Positions 1 through 10,690 of a stretch of 64,000 nt of DNA are shown in pieces. How positions within the stretch are numbered: position 1 is the first letter of the stretch; the number at the start of each line of letters is the position of its first letter. The notes under the pieces are model-generated. The model did not search any database. It had not been told where the DNA came from and saw only the letters and a list, made by a program, of their open reading frames with translations. Position numbers and translations under genes: made by a program. Source of the stretch: Apricaphanius iberus (Eukaryota; Chordata; Actinopteri; Cyprinodontiformes; Aphaniidae); assembly GCA_028564705.1 (NCBI GenBank), contig JAPXFQ010002706.1, positions 2,108,001-2,172,000 on the forward strand, in the 5' to 3' direction.

Positions 1-1452
1 TATCTCCACCTACTTAAAGAGAATCAAAGGGCATAAATTAGTAGATTTACAAGCAAACCTAAAGTTGAAACAACAGGAAGATATAAACAACCCAAATCCC
101 ACCGTAAAGCAGGAAATTAGGAAAATACAGGGGGAAATTAATGATATTTACACACAGGAAGCCCAGAAGAATTTAACCTTTCTGAGGCAGAAATACTATG
201 AGATAGGAGGAAAATCCGCAAAATACCTGGCGTACAAATTGCGCAAAAAACAAGAGGAAAGTACGATATATAAAACCAAGACCCCCAAAACTAATATCCT
301 GGAGACTAAATTAGAAAAGATTCAGAGGTGTTTTGAGGCCTTCTTCAGGGATCTATATTCGCAACCTAGTGCTGCGGAGGAGTACTGTATTGATACTTTT
401 TTAAGCTCTCTGGATTTACCTTCACTCCTCGACTCTCATAATAAGAATTTATTACGTCCAATCACAGTGGAGGAAATCAATGCAGTTCTCTCCAGACTAA
501 AACCAGGAAAGGCAGTCGGGCCGGACGGATTCAATTCTCACTGTTATCGCAGTCTGAAGGCAGAACTAGTCCCCATATTACTTAAGTCATTTAACCTCAT
601 CCTACAAGAGGGTGTAAATCCCCCCTCTTGGAGAGAAGCAATAATCTCAGTTATCCCGAAGGAGGGGAAAGATAGACAAGAATGTGAGAACTATCGACCG
701 ATCAGCGTCCTCAACTTAGATTTAAAAATGTTCACCTCTATGCTTGCCTGTAGAATGGAGAATCTGTTACCTGACCTCATTAACTTAGACCAGACTGGTT
801 TTATTCACAACAGACAAACAACCGATAATTTAAGAAGAATATTACACATCTTAAGTCAAATAAATAAATAAAAACTCAATCAATTATAGGAAGTCTAGAT
901 GCTGAGAAAGCCTTTGACTCCGTAAGAAGGGCATTCCTGTATAAGGTCCTGGTAAAATTTGGCTTTCAGGATAAATTCATCAGAGTAATCCAAGCGCTTT
1001 ATGACAGATTAAAGTTAATGGGGATCTGTCTGAGGCCTTCGTTTTGGAACGTGGCTGTAGGCAGGGCTGTGCAATTTCCCCTCTCCTCTTTGATTTATTT
1101 ATAGAAACACTGGGTCAATCGATAAGACAAAATAAAAATATTAAGGGTATCGCACTGTCTGGAGTCGAACATAAGGTAGCAATGTTCGCCAATGACGTAC
1201 TGGTTTGCTTGAGGGACCCAGAGGGGTCGTTCGGTGAACTGATGTCTACTTTATCTGATTTCGGTAAGCTATCGGGGTACAAAGTTAACATTTTAAAAAC
1301 AGAGGTGATGACACGTAGGTATTCAGCCCTTTCAACTTTACATCTGTCTGGAGACCCCTCGATGCTCTTCAGGGCGAACTATGAGCCAATATCTGCAAGC
1401 ATAAAAGCTGATCTGCACAGATGGAATCTAGTACCCTTCCTAAGTCTAAATG
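1..1452 (+). pseudogene. L1/Tx1-clade LINE reverse transcriptase fragment (broken)
   Basis: Reverse transcriptase part of a non-LTR retrotransposon ORF2. Positions 65-871 encode the fingers region: LKPGKAVGPDGF, then ENYRPISVLN, then DQTGFIHNRQTTDNLRR, an order and wording typical of L1/Tx1 elements. A TAA at 869-871 breaks the frame, which then continues with motif A (SLDAEKAFDS) to about 1040. A frameshift leads to a second open piece from 1044 with QGCAISPLLF and motif C. Motif C reads FANDVL where the family has two aspartates, so a catalytic Asp is lost. The copy ends abruptly in mid-ORF near 1452 against Polinton-type DNA on the other strand; a missing 3' end is unusual for a LINE, whose truncations are normally 5'. 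The 5' part lies outside the window. The copy is dead. Confidence 0.88.
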
Positions 1453-2703
1453 GATCCCTTGATTTGTTTCAAAATCTTTGATGTATTTGTCTGGAATCTC
1501 CAGATCGGTGACACCATCAGGGTAGCCTGACGACTCCTGTTTTCTTTTTAGAAACGTGTGTATGTAGTCTGTGAATATTCTGTCACTTTTCCTTTCATGC
1601 CACACCGCTATTATCCTGTCTACCGTGTAACCGTGTTTTAAGGCATTATTGAACTCAACAGTAACCCACACGCCTTATAAAGCTCTGACAGTCTTATTAT
1701 GTGTACAGGATTCTGTCTGGTTATTTATCAGTGCACAAGTGCAACAGAGAGTGAACACCATTTTTCCGTTTATTTTTACCGGTAACACAGGGGAAAAAGA
1801 GACCCTGAAGCGGTGATACAACTGCCATTATGAATCCAAAATACTCTGTAGGTGCTGAAAAATTCTCCCTGATGATGACAGGGTGGGCTAGAGGGTATTC
1901 CTTTGTTGCGTTGATATAAGGATATAATGAGTTAACGTCTTGGTACATGATCTCTTGATCAGAAGCGGTGGTGTATCTTCAACACACAGCGCTGGTGCGC
2001 CCCCCATAAAGTGCATCGTGGGGTTGCAGTGGTTCAGGCATTTGGTAGTTGGACAAAAATTGAATTGCAGGATCATTGTTGTTTGTCTATTCGTGCTCCG
2101 AAATGCTGACAACTTTAATGTTGTGTTGTTTTTCCAATGTTTGTATTCTTTCCATCGTTTCAGCATAAATCTCCCCATTTAGTTTTTTAAAGAGCGGCTG
2201 TTTAGAGTTAGGATAGCAATGTTCAGCACATCCGTGGAAAAAACACCCTAAGAATTCATAGCAACATTTAATTCCTTTTATTTCAGCATAGCCATCTACA
2301 TAAAATTGGCCTATTTTACGTTCATCCCTGTTTAACACATGGTTGATTTTTATCTTATCTTTCTTTTCTTTGTATTCCAGCCACATAATAGACAGAGAAG
2401 AAAACATTTTAACTCCTGATGTGTAATAAAAAAATCACGCATGCAAGATAAACCAAAAAAAGACTGCTCAGCACTCTCAACCGTTTTCATACAGATCATA
2501 TACGAAATGTGTTTATTTTCAGAAACAAAGGTTTCATTATCATAAAAACAACATTTCTTGTTAAGTTCTGTGTCCATAGGGGTGGGCTGGGTGTAGCATT
2601 TGTGGTCTCTTCTGTCTTCTACTTCTTCTTCACCGGGGACCTTGTGTTCTTCATAGCAGGTTTTTTCGTAACAGATTAGGTTACAGCGCAACACATTAAT
2701 CAC
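1453..2703 (-). pseudogene. Polinton/Maverick-type (adintovirus-like) DNA polymerase B remnant
   Basis: Decayed protein-primed family B DNA polymerase, read right to left. Near 2530-2550 the sequence CCFYDNETF fits exonuclease motif I (Asp-x-Glu kept). At about 2240-2300 come YVDGYAEIKG and YEFLGCFFHGC, a conserved stretch between the exonuclease and palm domains. At about 1910-1948 YQDVNSLYPYIN is polymerase motif A with its Asp and SLYP. At 1550-1671 VTVEFNNALKHGY and FLKRKQESSGYP follow. The reading frame changes at least three times, so no protein can be made. The gene stops at 1453, before motifs B and C (the second catalytic aspartates), where L1 sequence begins. Known members of this family replicate Polintons and adintoviruses, which are integrated or viral double-stranded DNA elements. 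The family call is by motif recognition. Related capsid, protease and ATPase remnants lie at 14-22 kb. Confidence 0.8.
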
Positions 2704-3060
2704 TTTTCTAACTGCTTACAGCTCGTACTTCGAAATACGGGGCAATATCCATCACAGAAATGTTACTCAGGTTTATTATACGGTAAAAAACAGTATTGGC
2801 AGGTATACTTTGACCTTCTACTTTGATGTAGAAAAAGAAACACAGTATTATTCCTGTCAAAAAAAATGGCTGCTGGATGTAAGGAAGTGTAACTACTCTC
2901 CTTATTTCAATGTTATTAAACCAAGGGCGTTCTATTATTTGCTCGTTATTCTGTGTGGATGCAGACACAGCGCCACCACACTGACGGTTCTGAGGGGGGC
3001 TCAGGGAGAGTTCTGTGATTCGGTCATTAAATACCACAACGCACCCATTCTGTGGTGGTG
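2704..3060 (-). other. Unidentified minus-strand open stretch beside the polymerase remnant
   Basis: A minus-strand frame is open here and runs on into the G-rich start of the L2 element, where it becomes a proline-rich shadow. It may be the N-terminal part of the polymerase remnant or an unrelated filler. I recognise no domain in it. Confidence 0.3.
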
Positions 3061-3227
3061 GTGAGGCGCACAAGGGAGGGGGAGGAGAGGGTGGAGTAGG
3101 GGGGAGGAGGGGTGATGGGGGAGAGGGAAGGAGGGGTTTATCGTTTATTTCCAACAGCACGGACGAGTCGAATCAGGCTCCACCTCTCTCTACACCTCCT
3201 CCTCCTCTTTCCTGCTCTCTCTGTCAG

Positions 3228-4049
3228 ATGTTTAGTTACTCCTCCGCCTCATTTAGTGAAGTTGGTAGGTGTAATAAGTGCAGCATTTTTGTAGCTTTGG
3301 AGGCGAGGGTTTCTGAGCTAGAGGCCCGGCTCCGCGCTGTAGAACAGCCAGGCCCAGCAGTAGCTAGCGCGGAGTCAACTAGGACAGGACCTAGCCGTCC
3401 TTCAACAGCTCCCGTGCAGCCGGGACCTCAGGCGAGCTGGGTGACTGTTTGTAGGAAGACTAGCGCCAGACCCCAGTCCGCGGCCAACCTCCAGCCCCTT
3501 TCTCTGAACAATAGGTTCGCCCCGCTCAGCGACGCACCCGCCGAGCAGGAGAGGCCGATTCTTGTAATTGGCAGCTACATAGTTAGGAATGTGGCTCCAG
3601 AGACACGAAAGACCACCGTCAAATGCCTTCCAGGGGCCAGGGCTGCGGACATTAGGTCCCATCTGAAGCTTTTGGCCAAGGACAAACGGCGGTATAGCAG
3701 GATCGTTATCCATGCTAGTGGCAACGACACCCGGCGACGGCAGTCGGAGGTCACTAAAATTAGCGTAGCTTCGGTGTGTAGGGCTGCCAAAAAGATGTCT
3801 GACTCTGTAATTTTTTCTGGTCCCCTGCCTGATCGTACTAGCGATGACATGTACAGCCGTATGCTTTCGTTCCACCTTTGGTTGTCAAGGTGGTGTCCAG
3901 AAAACGATGTGGGCTACATTGATAACTGGGGGGCCTTCTGGGGAAAACCTGGACTGTTACGTAGAGACGGCATCCATCCCACCGAGGACGGAGCTTCGCT
4001 TCTTTCCAGGAACATTGATAGGGTTATCTCTAGTTCCCCAAAGCCGTGA
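3228..4049 (+). CDS. L2 LINE ORF1: coiled coil plus SGNH-esterase-like domain
   Basis: 273-residue ORF1 protein if started at the ATG at 3228; the frame is open further upstream but there encodes only a Gly-rich leader. The N-terminus has CNKC (residues 14-17) and a short coiled coil, VSELEARLRAVE. A Pro/Ser-rich linker follows, then a C-terminal SGNH-hydrolase-like domain as known in L2/CR1 ORF1 proteins, which bind nucleic acid or lipid in the retrotransposition particle. Block I reads VIGSYIVRNV: the expected Gly-Asp-Ser is changed, so the nucleophile Ser is displaced or lost. HASGNDTR matches block III and RDGIHPTEDG carries the Asp-x-x-His of block V. The ORF ends in TGA at 4047-4049 and the same frame continues directly into ORF2. 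Confidence 0.82.
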   Translation: MFSYSSASFSEVGRCNKCSIFVALEARVSELEARLRAVEQPGPAVASAESTRTGPSRPSTAPVQPGPQASWVTVCRKTSARPQSAANLQPLSLNNRFAPLSDAPAEQERPILVIGSYIVRNVAPETRKTTVKCLPGARAADIRSHLKLLAKDKRRYSRIVIHASGNDTRRRQSEVTKISVASVCRAAKKMSDSVIFSGPLPDRTSDDMYSRMLSFHLWLSRWCPENDVGYIDNWGAFWGKPGLLRRDGIHPTEDGASLLSRNIDRVISSSPKP

Positions 4050-4133
4050 CAACCCAGAGTCCAGCTCAGGGAACCCAGAGTCCAGCTCAGGGAAACCAGA
4101 GTCCAGATCAGGGAACCCAGAGTCCAGGTCAAG
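4050..4133 (+). repeat. Four tandem copies of a 21-bp unit between ORF1 and ORF2
   Basis: Four 21-bp units beginning 'aacccagagtccagctcagg' follow the ORF1 stop at once. The unit is a multiple of three and stays open in the ORF1/ORF2 frame, encoding variants of the heptad REPRVQL. The units differ at a few bases. Confidence 0.9.
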
Positions 4134-7100
4134 GAACAGGGACTGCCACCCACCCACTACCCTATAGAGATAGTTTCCCGTCCACTACCCAAAACTAATG
4201 AATTAAAAGTTAATGCTACTAGAGCAAAGTATAAAAATCTCATAAAGATAAATAAAACTCGGACTGAACATAAAAACAAATCAATTAAATGTGGTTTACT
4301 AAACATAAGATCTCTCCCCTCAAAAACACTCTTAGTAAATGACTTAATTTGTGAAAATAATATTGATTTGTTTTGTCTTGCAGAGACATGGTTGCAGGAA
4401 GAGGACCATGTCACAATAAATGAGTCAACTCCCCCTAGCTACTTAAACTTTAGTGTCCCTCGAAGTACTGGTCGAGGAGGTGGAGTAGCAACCATCTTTC
4501 ATTCAGATTTACTAATTAATCTCCAAAAAAATAATAGTTACAGTTCCTTTGAGCATCTAGTTTTTAGCTTTCCTCATACACATAACAAAGCAGTAAAGCC
4601 ACTTTTGTTTGTGGTCTTATATCGTCCACCAGGACCTTATTCTCAATTTTTAGATCAGATTTCAGATTTTCTATCTGACTTAGTTTTAAACACTGATAAA
4701 GTCATTATAGTCGGAGACTTCAATATTCATGTTGATAATGAAAATGATAGTCTAAATACAGCTTTTAAGACTATCCTAGACTCAATAGGCTTTACTCAAA
4801 ATGTGCAGGGACCAACACATTCTTGTCACCACACTTTAGATCTTGTGCTGTCTTATGGCATTGACTGTGAAGAAATAACAGTCTTTCCACATAACCCTAT
4901 CCTGTCTGATCATTTCCTTATCACTTTTAAACTTACTCTAATGGATCATATCAAACCTGAAAGAAAACTTCATTATACCAGAACGTTATCAGACAACGCT
5001 GTAGCAAATTTTAAAGAAGCTCTTCCAACTTTAATTTCCTCAGTTTATAAATGCAGAACAGAAAACAGTGATTTAACTCGTGACCCCTCACAACTTGACA
5101 TTTTAGTTCATAGCGTTAATTCCTCCCTGCGTCGGGCAATAGACAAAGTTGCCCCCTTGAAAAGGAAGGTGGCTAGCCATAGAAGATTAACTCCCTGGTT
5201 TAATTTAGAGCTACGTACCCTAAAGCAGAATGTTAGAAAACTAGAGAGAAAATGGCGCTCCACGCATTTACATGATTCCTTTTTAATATGGAAAAATAGT
5301 TTATTGCTATATAAAAAGAGCCTTCACACAGCTAGAACAGCATATTATTCATCTTTAATCGAGGAGAATAAAAATAATCCTAGGTTTCTTTTTAATACAG
5401 TTGCCAAACTCACACAGGATCATAGCTCTATCGAGCCAACCATTCCCCAAGCTCTAAGCAGTGACGACTTCATGCAATTCTTTATAAATAAAATAGACTC
5501 CATAAAGAATAAGATAATTGGGAACCTTCCCAATATGCTTGCTTCCTCCTTAGTTAATGAGGCAGCCTCAAAAATGGTGGAACCTAATATATGCTTAAAC
5601 TGCTTTAATGCAGCCGAACTTTGTGATGTACTAAAATTATTAGCTTCATCTAAACCTTCAACTTGCGTTTTAGACCCAATCCCAACTAAACTCTTAAAAG
5701 AAGTTTTCCCTCTGATCGCTGCTCCAATTTTAAATATAATGAATCTATCCTTAGTCAATGGATATGTACCACAGGAGTTTAAGATTGCTGTAATTAAACC
5801 TCTACTTAAGAAACCCTCTCTTGATCAAAACGACTTAATTAACTATAGACCGATATCTAATCTTCCCTTCTTATCTAAAATTCTTGAGAAAATAGTTGCA
5901 CACCAGATATGTGAGCATTTAAACAATAATGAGCTGTTTGAGAAGTTTCAGTCAGGCTTTAGAGCTCATCACAGCACTGAAACAGCTCTGGTGAAGGTTA
6001 CTAATGATATTCTCATAGCCTCAGACAATGGACTGGTGACCATTCTGGTCCTGTTAGATCTCAGTGCTGCCTTTGACACTGTTGACCACAATATTCTCAT
6101 AGAAAGGCTTCAAAGTGTCGGTATAATAGGAACAGCACTAGGTTGGTTTAAATCTTATTTGTCTAACAGATTTCAGTTTGTTCAGGTAAACAATAGATCT
6201 TCCTCAACCTCAATAGTTACTTGCGGAGTACCACAGGGTTCAGTGCTTGGGCCGATTCTCTTTACTATATATATGCTTCCTATTGGTAAAATAATTAGGC
6301 AGCATGGGATAAAATTCCATAGTTACGCAGATGATACACAGCTATATCTATCCATAAATCCTGATGAATCCAATCAGTTAGGTAGACTACAGGCATGTCT
6401 GGAAGACATAAAAACTTGGATGACTCTAAACTTCTTGCTTCTAAATTCTGATAAAACAGAAGTTGTCGTCTTTGGACCAGAAGCTCTGAAAAAGAAACTA
6501 CTTAGTCAGCCCCTTCACCTGGACGGCATTAAATTAGCCTCCAGTAATAAAGCAAAAAACCTCGGTGTCATTTTTGACCAAGATATGTCATTTAGATCTC
6601 ACATTAAAGAAGTCTGTAGGATTTCCTTTTTTCACCTTAGGAATATTGCAAAAATTAGAACCATCCTGTCCAGGAATGATGCTGAAAAACTAGTCCATGC
6701 CTTTGTTACTTCAAGGCTGGATTACTGTAACTGTCTATTATCAGGTAGTCCACAGAATACAATTAAAAGTCTTCAGTTAGTTCAAAATGCTGCTGCTAGG
6801 ATTCTGATGAATATTAAAAGAAGAGATCACATTTCCCCTGTTTTAGCTTCTCTTCACTGGCTCCCAGTAAAATCTAGAATAGAATTCAAGATCCTCCTTC
6901 TGACATATAAAGCCCTTAATAATCTAGCTCCATCATACATAAGAGACCTGATTGTTCCATATGTTCCCAACAGAGACCTTCGCTCTCAGACTGCAGGTTT
7001 ACTGGTAGTTCCTAGGATTTCTAAAAGTAGAATGGGTGGCAGATCTTTCAGCTATCAGGCTCCCCTCCTATGGAACCGGCTCCCAGGGTTGGTTCGTGAA

Positions 7101-7166
7101 GCAGACAATTTGTCTATCTTTAAAACTAGGCTAAAAACTTTCCTCTTTGACAAAGCTTACAGTTAG
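4050..7166 (+). CDS. L2 LINE ORF2: AP-endonuclease and reverse transcriptase
   Basis: Open for 1038 codons from the codon after the ORF1 TGA to TAG at 7164-7166. The first ATG is at 4368, but endonuclease sequence ([12 protein letters not shown]) already lies upstream of it, so that ATG cannot be the true start; the ORF is probably reached by readthrough or re-initiation. Endonuclease motifs seen in order: [32 protein letters not shown] and SDHFLI, with all expected acidic and His residues. Reverse transcriptase motifs follow: [38 protein letters not shown] (motif A), [10 protein letters not shown] (motif B) and [10 protein letters not shown] (motif C), then the Cys/His-poor C-terminal region ending in [15 protein letters not shown]. 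The enzyme nicks target DNA and copies the element RNA. No inactivating lesion is visible. Confidence 0.92.
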   Translation, partial: QPRVQLREPRVQLRETRVQIREPRVQVKEQGLPPTHYPIEIVSRPLPKTNELKVNATRAKYKNLIKINKTRTEHKNKSIKCGLLNIRSLPSKTLLVNDLICENNIDLFCLAETWLQEEDHVTINESTPPSYLNFSVPRSTGRGGGVATIFHSDLLINLQKNNSYSSFEHLVFSFPHTHNKAVKPLLFVVLYRPPGPYSQFLDQISDFLSDLVLNTDKVIIVGDFNIHVDNENDSLNTAFKTILDSIGFTQNVQGPTHSCHHTLDLVLSYGIDCEEITVFPHNPILSDHFLITFKLTLMDHIKPERKLHYTRTLSDNAVANFKEALPTLISSVYKCRTENSDLTRDPSQLDILVHSVNSSLRRAIDKVAPLKRKVASHRRLTPWFNLELRTLKQNVRKLERKWRSTHLHDSFLIWKNSLLLYKKSLHTARTAYYSSLIEENKNNPRFLFNTVAKLTQDHSSIEPTIPQALSSDDFMQFFINKIDSIKNKIIGNLPNMLASSLVNEAASKMVEPNICLNCFNAAELCDVLKLLASSKPSTCVLDPIPTKLLKEVFPLIAAPILNIMNLSLVNGYVPQEFKIAVIKPLLKKPSLDQNDLINYRPISNLPFLSKILEKIVAHQICEHLNNNELFEKFQSGFRAHHSTETALVKVTNDILIASDNGLVTILVLLDLSAAFDTVDHNILIERLQSVGIIGTALGWFKSYLSNRFQFVQVNNRSSSTSIVTCGVPQGSVLGPILFTIYMLPIGKIIRQHGIKFHSYADDTQLYLSINPDESNQLGRLQACLEDIKTWMTLNFLLLNSDKTEVVVFGPEALKKKLLSQPLHLDGIKLASSNKAKNLGVIFDQDMSFRSHIKEVCRISFFHLRNIAKIRTILSRNDAEKLVHAFVTSRLDYCNCLLSGSPQNTIKSLQLVQNAAARILMNIKRRDHISPVLASLHWLPVKSRIEFKILLLTYKALNNLAPSYIRDLIVPYVPNRDLRSQTAGLLVVPRISKSRMGGRSFSYQAPLLWNRLPGLVREADNLSIFKTRLKTFLFDKAYS

Positions 7167-8332
7167 AGATATGTTTATAGGTAGTTAGAGTCAGGTCAGA
7201 CAGGTAGATAGGAAGAGACAGGTTAATGTTAGTAGTCAGGCAGAGTGTCAAAAGTTAGGAAGAGATAGGAAGAGGTAGAGTAGCTAGGTAGAGATAGATT
7301 AATGTAAGCCAGGTAAAGATCCGGAGCCGGTCGCGGCTTACCGCCGCGGAAGAAATATGCCCCCACAGGGGCCAGCCAGCGCCGGAGAGAGGTCCCTCAA
7401 GGGGATCCTCCCGCACAGTGCGGCCGCCCATTACCTGCCGGGTTGAATCCCCCGGGCAGACTGTGCGGACCCCACCCGTTTATCTCTTAAACGTTTCTCG
7501 CCCTCTTCAACTCTGTCCTCTCAGTTCTGTCTATTTTTCCTTAAGATAGTTCTGTCTATTTTTCCTTAAGATAGTTGTCGACTATCGGTCTCGTGCCGGT
7601 ATTTAGCCTTAGATGGAGTTTACCACCCACTTTGGGCTGCATTCTCAAACAACCCGACTCCGAGAAGACCCCGGCATGACGGGGGCCGTTACCGGCCCTA
7701 CACCGTCCACGGGCTGAGCCTCGATCAGGAGGACTCAGACAGAGTGTTGGTAGCCAGGTCTCCTAGTAGCTAGGAGACAGGTTAATGTTAGTAGCTATGC
7801 TGCTTTAGGCTAGGCTGTTGGAGGACATTATTAGGGTCTGTTCCTACTTTCTCTCCTACTTCTCCCCAACTGCATGATGTGCTGTCAATTCAAGCACTAA
7901 CCTGTTTTCTATTATAGTAGGTGCTCCGGATTAGCCCTGCTTGACGACCCTGACTAAGATGGCATTGCAGTGACGGAAAATTCTCCACGTCCTGCAACAA
8001 ACTTCTGCATCAGTTCTATTGCTCTTTCTGTGTCTCTGTTATGTATTCTCCAAGCCACAGACGGTCGCGGCAGATAACCGCTTGTGCTGAGCCTGGTTCT
8101 GCCGGAGGTTTCTTCCTGTTAAAAGGGAGTTTTTCCTTCCCACTGTCGCTGCATGCTTGCTCAGTATGAGGGATTGCTGAGAATTCCACGACGCAATCTT
8201 CTGTGGTTCTGTAATTTCTACACTAAACATTGTATTGTAATAACTCTTTTTGTAAAGTGCCTTGAGATGACATCTGTTGTGAAATGGCGCTATATAAATA
8301 AACTGAATTGAATTGAATTGAATTGGAGTCAC
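7167..8332 (+). other. L2 3' untranslated region and GAATT-type tail
   Basis: The region starts with AG-rich near-repeats (variants of 'taggaagagataggaagagg'), then holds the rDNA insert at 7319-7742. After that come variants of 'aggttaatgttagtagct', a conserved block shared with the copies at 45.9 and 59 kb, and the 3' terminus 'gcgctatataaataaactg' with its tail at 8304-8325. The 3' terminus is presumably what the reverse transcriptase recognises. Confidence 0.8.
7319..7742 (-). rRNA. 28S rRNA gene fragment (5' domain to D2), antisense inside L2 3' UTR
   Basis: Read on the minus strand this is a large-subunit rRNA segment. It holds the strongly conserved 'gtggtaaactccatctaagg', 'taaataccggcacgagaccg' and 'taaacgggtggggtccgc', and ends in a D2-like 'ccgcgaccggctccgg'. 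The GC content is far above the surroundings. It is not a working rRNA gene: it is short, carries changes in the core, and has a tandem duplication of about 24 bp near 7529-7578 (unit 'agttctgtctatttttcctt' and on). The homologous L2 copy at 45.9 kb lacks it, which defines it as an insertion between 'agccaggtaaaga' and 'gttggtagccaggtctcc'. Confidence 0.93.
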
Positions 8333-10690
8333 TCTTCCGTCCCACCCTTGAGAAAAAACAAAAAAACGTTTTGTCTCTTTTCATAAAGGTACGTTGTATA
8401 AATAAATAAAAGGGTTAAATGTGATTACCATAATTTTCATCGATAAATGCATCCAGATCGAACCCGTCATCTGAACAAATTGAATAACAAAACATATGTG
8501 ATTCTAATTCCAAACAAAAATGTAATGTTAAGATGAATCACTCACTTACCAATCCAGATTGGCGATCCAGTTGAACGGTGGACTTGTGCACGGTGTACGT
8601 CTACTGAGGAGAACGATCTATGATTAAACTAATTTAGAGAAGGACAAAAGTTGTTTTTCGGTAAAAAAATTACCGATGTGTCTCACCTTTGCTGCCGCTG
8701 AAATACGCGTCGAGCCTCTTCTACTCTATTTTTTTATTTATTTGGGGAAGTAATTTTATTATATTATACCCACGCTGCAAAGGATGCAAACTTGTTTGAA
8801 CATCCGTTGGACTAGTCACTGGGCAGAGGGCAAAAAGGCTCAAGGTGTTGTTTTAGAATAGCATAACACCACTAGGCGTCATCGTTTTAACCTCTCAGGT
8901 AAGCCAGGCTTGTTTGATGTCCTAATGAATGCAACCGTTTGGCCTGGCTCAATCACCACCACATAAAAGTGATTATTCCCCCACGAAACTAATCAGTTGA
9001 TTAATGATGGATCATTCAACTACTGTTTAAACTTTAAAGTAGAGCTGTTCTCAAATAAGAAAAACATTCCTGAAGCAAAATAACTCTCTTCTCTCCAGAT
9101 ATATCCACAACATTTGCCCCTTATTGAGCAATTGATTTATCCTTCTTTTAATACCTGTTAATTTTGTGACTTATGTGAAAAGTATAAGCTCTTGGTTTTT
9201 CTAAAGAACCCCATTCTGATGCTAAAGAAAGGCAGATATCTCGTTTAACTTTCCACAGCCCTCTTTTTTGGTAGGATAGTTTAATGTTTTTCTCTAATTA
9301 TTTAAACACAAAAAACGCAGCACCTCAATGTCTTTTCATTGCAGTTAAGCAGTTTATCACGAACACACACGCAGGAAGTGCACCTTTTAATATAAAGGCA
9401 TTACCGCTCTTACGGATGTTGAGTTTACCAAAAAAAATGTTTGTAGTTATGCTCGATTGCAGCACACTTTCAACAGTTACACTGGAGGTAGGCCTTTCAA
9501 TTTAAAAGCTCTAATCGGATGTGTTTAAAGTTTAGTTTTAGAGTTTAGAATAGAATAGAATAATCGTTTAATTGTCCCACATGGGGTTAAATACCTCCAA
9601 GAGGTTAAATAGCTGAGTCTCCACACCAGTTAGTTATATATATATACATGGCTATTAAAGTAGTTCCTGGAAACAGGTGGTACCCTGAAAAAAATAATTT
9701 TTAATAAATTATTGATCTCATTGTCTGCCATAAGCTATTAATAGCCAAATAGCTGCATATTCCTTTCAAAAACTTGGGCGTAATTTGGGTATTTGAAGAA
9801 TACAGAGGGACACTTGATAGAAGACAGCTATCCTTTCTGCAGAACGTCAGGCCCGAATTGGTTAATTGGGAGGACTGGGATATTTCCCGTTGGGCCGGTC
9901 TGATATTTGGGTCTCAAGCCGAGCAGGCAAGCAGAGTTGCACTATTGTGTCAAATGTGCAACTGTGCAAAAAAGACGTAAAAGACACAGTAATTCCGAAC
10001 TATTTTGAAAAATTACAAACTTGTAGGGGGAAATGTTTAAGTAGTTCTGTGTAGTTGCATACTGTTTGGCATACACAACAGTGGATATCAAGGATACAGA
10101 GTTTTTACCAAAACTTACCATACTGGGCAGCTTAACAGCTGCCTTTTTTTTCTTTTTTCTTTTTTTCAGTGCACCTTGACATTAAACGTCACAGCACTCA
10201 ATCAGTGGTCTTTGAAAAGTGTAGGGTGGCTTGGAGAGCCTGACTGCATAGCTCAACAGACGCCCATCAAAAAAGGCTTGTGGTTTGTGACAGGTGATGG
10301 CTAATGATGAATCGGGTAAGACAACACGTTGAAATTTCCCTGCAAACTACCAGTCCAGGTAGTTTATCAAGTCTATGAATGTGTGACGTTGTGGAAACTA
10401 ACATAACGTCATTTTAATAATATAATGCCACCCCAAAATATTTGTAAACTTTTAAAAGGAAAATCCACCATCAAGCATTTGAGCCCAGAAGTCTAGGCTG
10501 GAGCAGGATTACCTATTGAGTTAATAATATAAATGTGTACAAATATAATAAAAAGCATGGTGTAGACCTGCTTTGAAAAGTGCCCTGCAATGCTAACCGA
10601 TTCAGCACTACAATAATAAAACTGACGTCAAATAATCGTGCCGAGAATTGTGAAAGAGTCTGTAGTGATAAGGGGATTACTCTTGTCAGT
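8333..10690. other. No recognisable gene
   Basis: AT-rich DNA with only short shadow ORFs. A 'tagaa' microsatellite at about 9547-9563 followed by 'attgtcccacatggggtt' resembles a LINE 3' end, and a T-rich tract lies at 10145-10167. I see nothing else. Confidence 0.6.

Larger units (their letters stand above)
3060..8332 (+). mobile_element. Full-length L2-clade (CR1 group) LINE with 28S rDNA in its 3' UTR
   Basis: Complete-looking autonomous non-LTR retrotransposon. The order is a G-rich 5' leader (about 3060-3227), ORF1 (3228-4049), ORF2 (to 7166), a roughly 1.17-kb 3' UTR, and a tail of GAATT repeats at 8304-8325. The reverse transcriptase wording ([17 protein letters not shown], then [11 protein letters not shown]) and the ORF1 esterase domain place it in the L2/CR1 group. 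ORF2 has no stop or frameshift, so this copy is young or was recently active. Its 3' UTR contains a roughly 420-bp antisense 28S rDNA segment at 7319-7742. The 5' boundary is approximate because no target site duplication was found. Shorter copies of this or a related family lie at 37916-39350, 45050-46489 and 58730-60023. Confidence 0.9.

Noticed and set aside
2708..3160. Proline-rich 150-codon minus-strand ORF
   Set aside because: Its proline run is the antisense of the G-rich L2 leader; no domain is recognisable.
3402..3875. 157-codon ORF antisense to L2 ORF1
   Set aside because: Shadow of the GC-rich coding strand of ORF1.
4050..4133. CRISPR-like array
   Set aside because: The 21-bp units are directly tandem without spacers and are coding; the genome is eukaryotic.
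7319..7742. Functional rRNA gene
   Set aside because: It is a few hundred bases only, with indels and substitutions in conserved core positions, and is embedded in a LINE 3' UTR.
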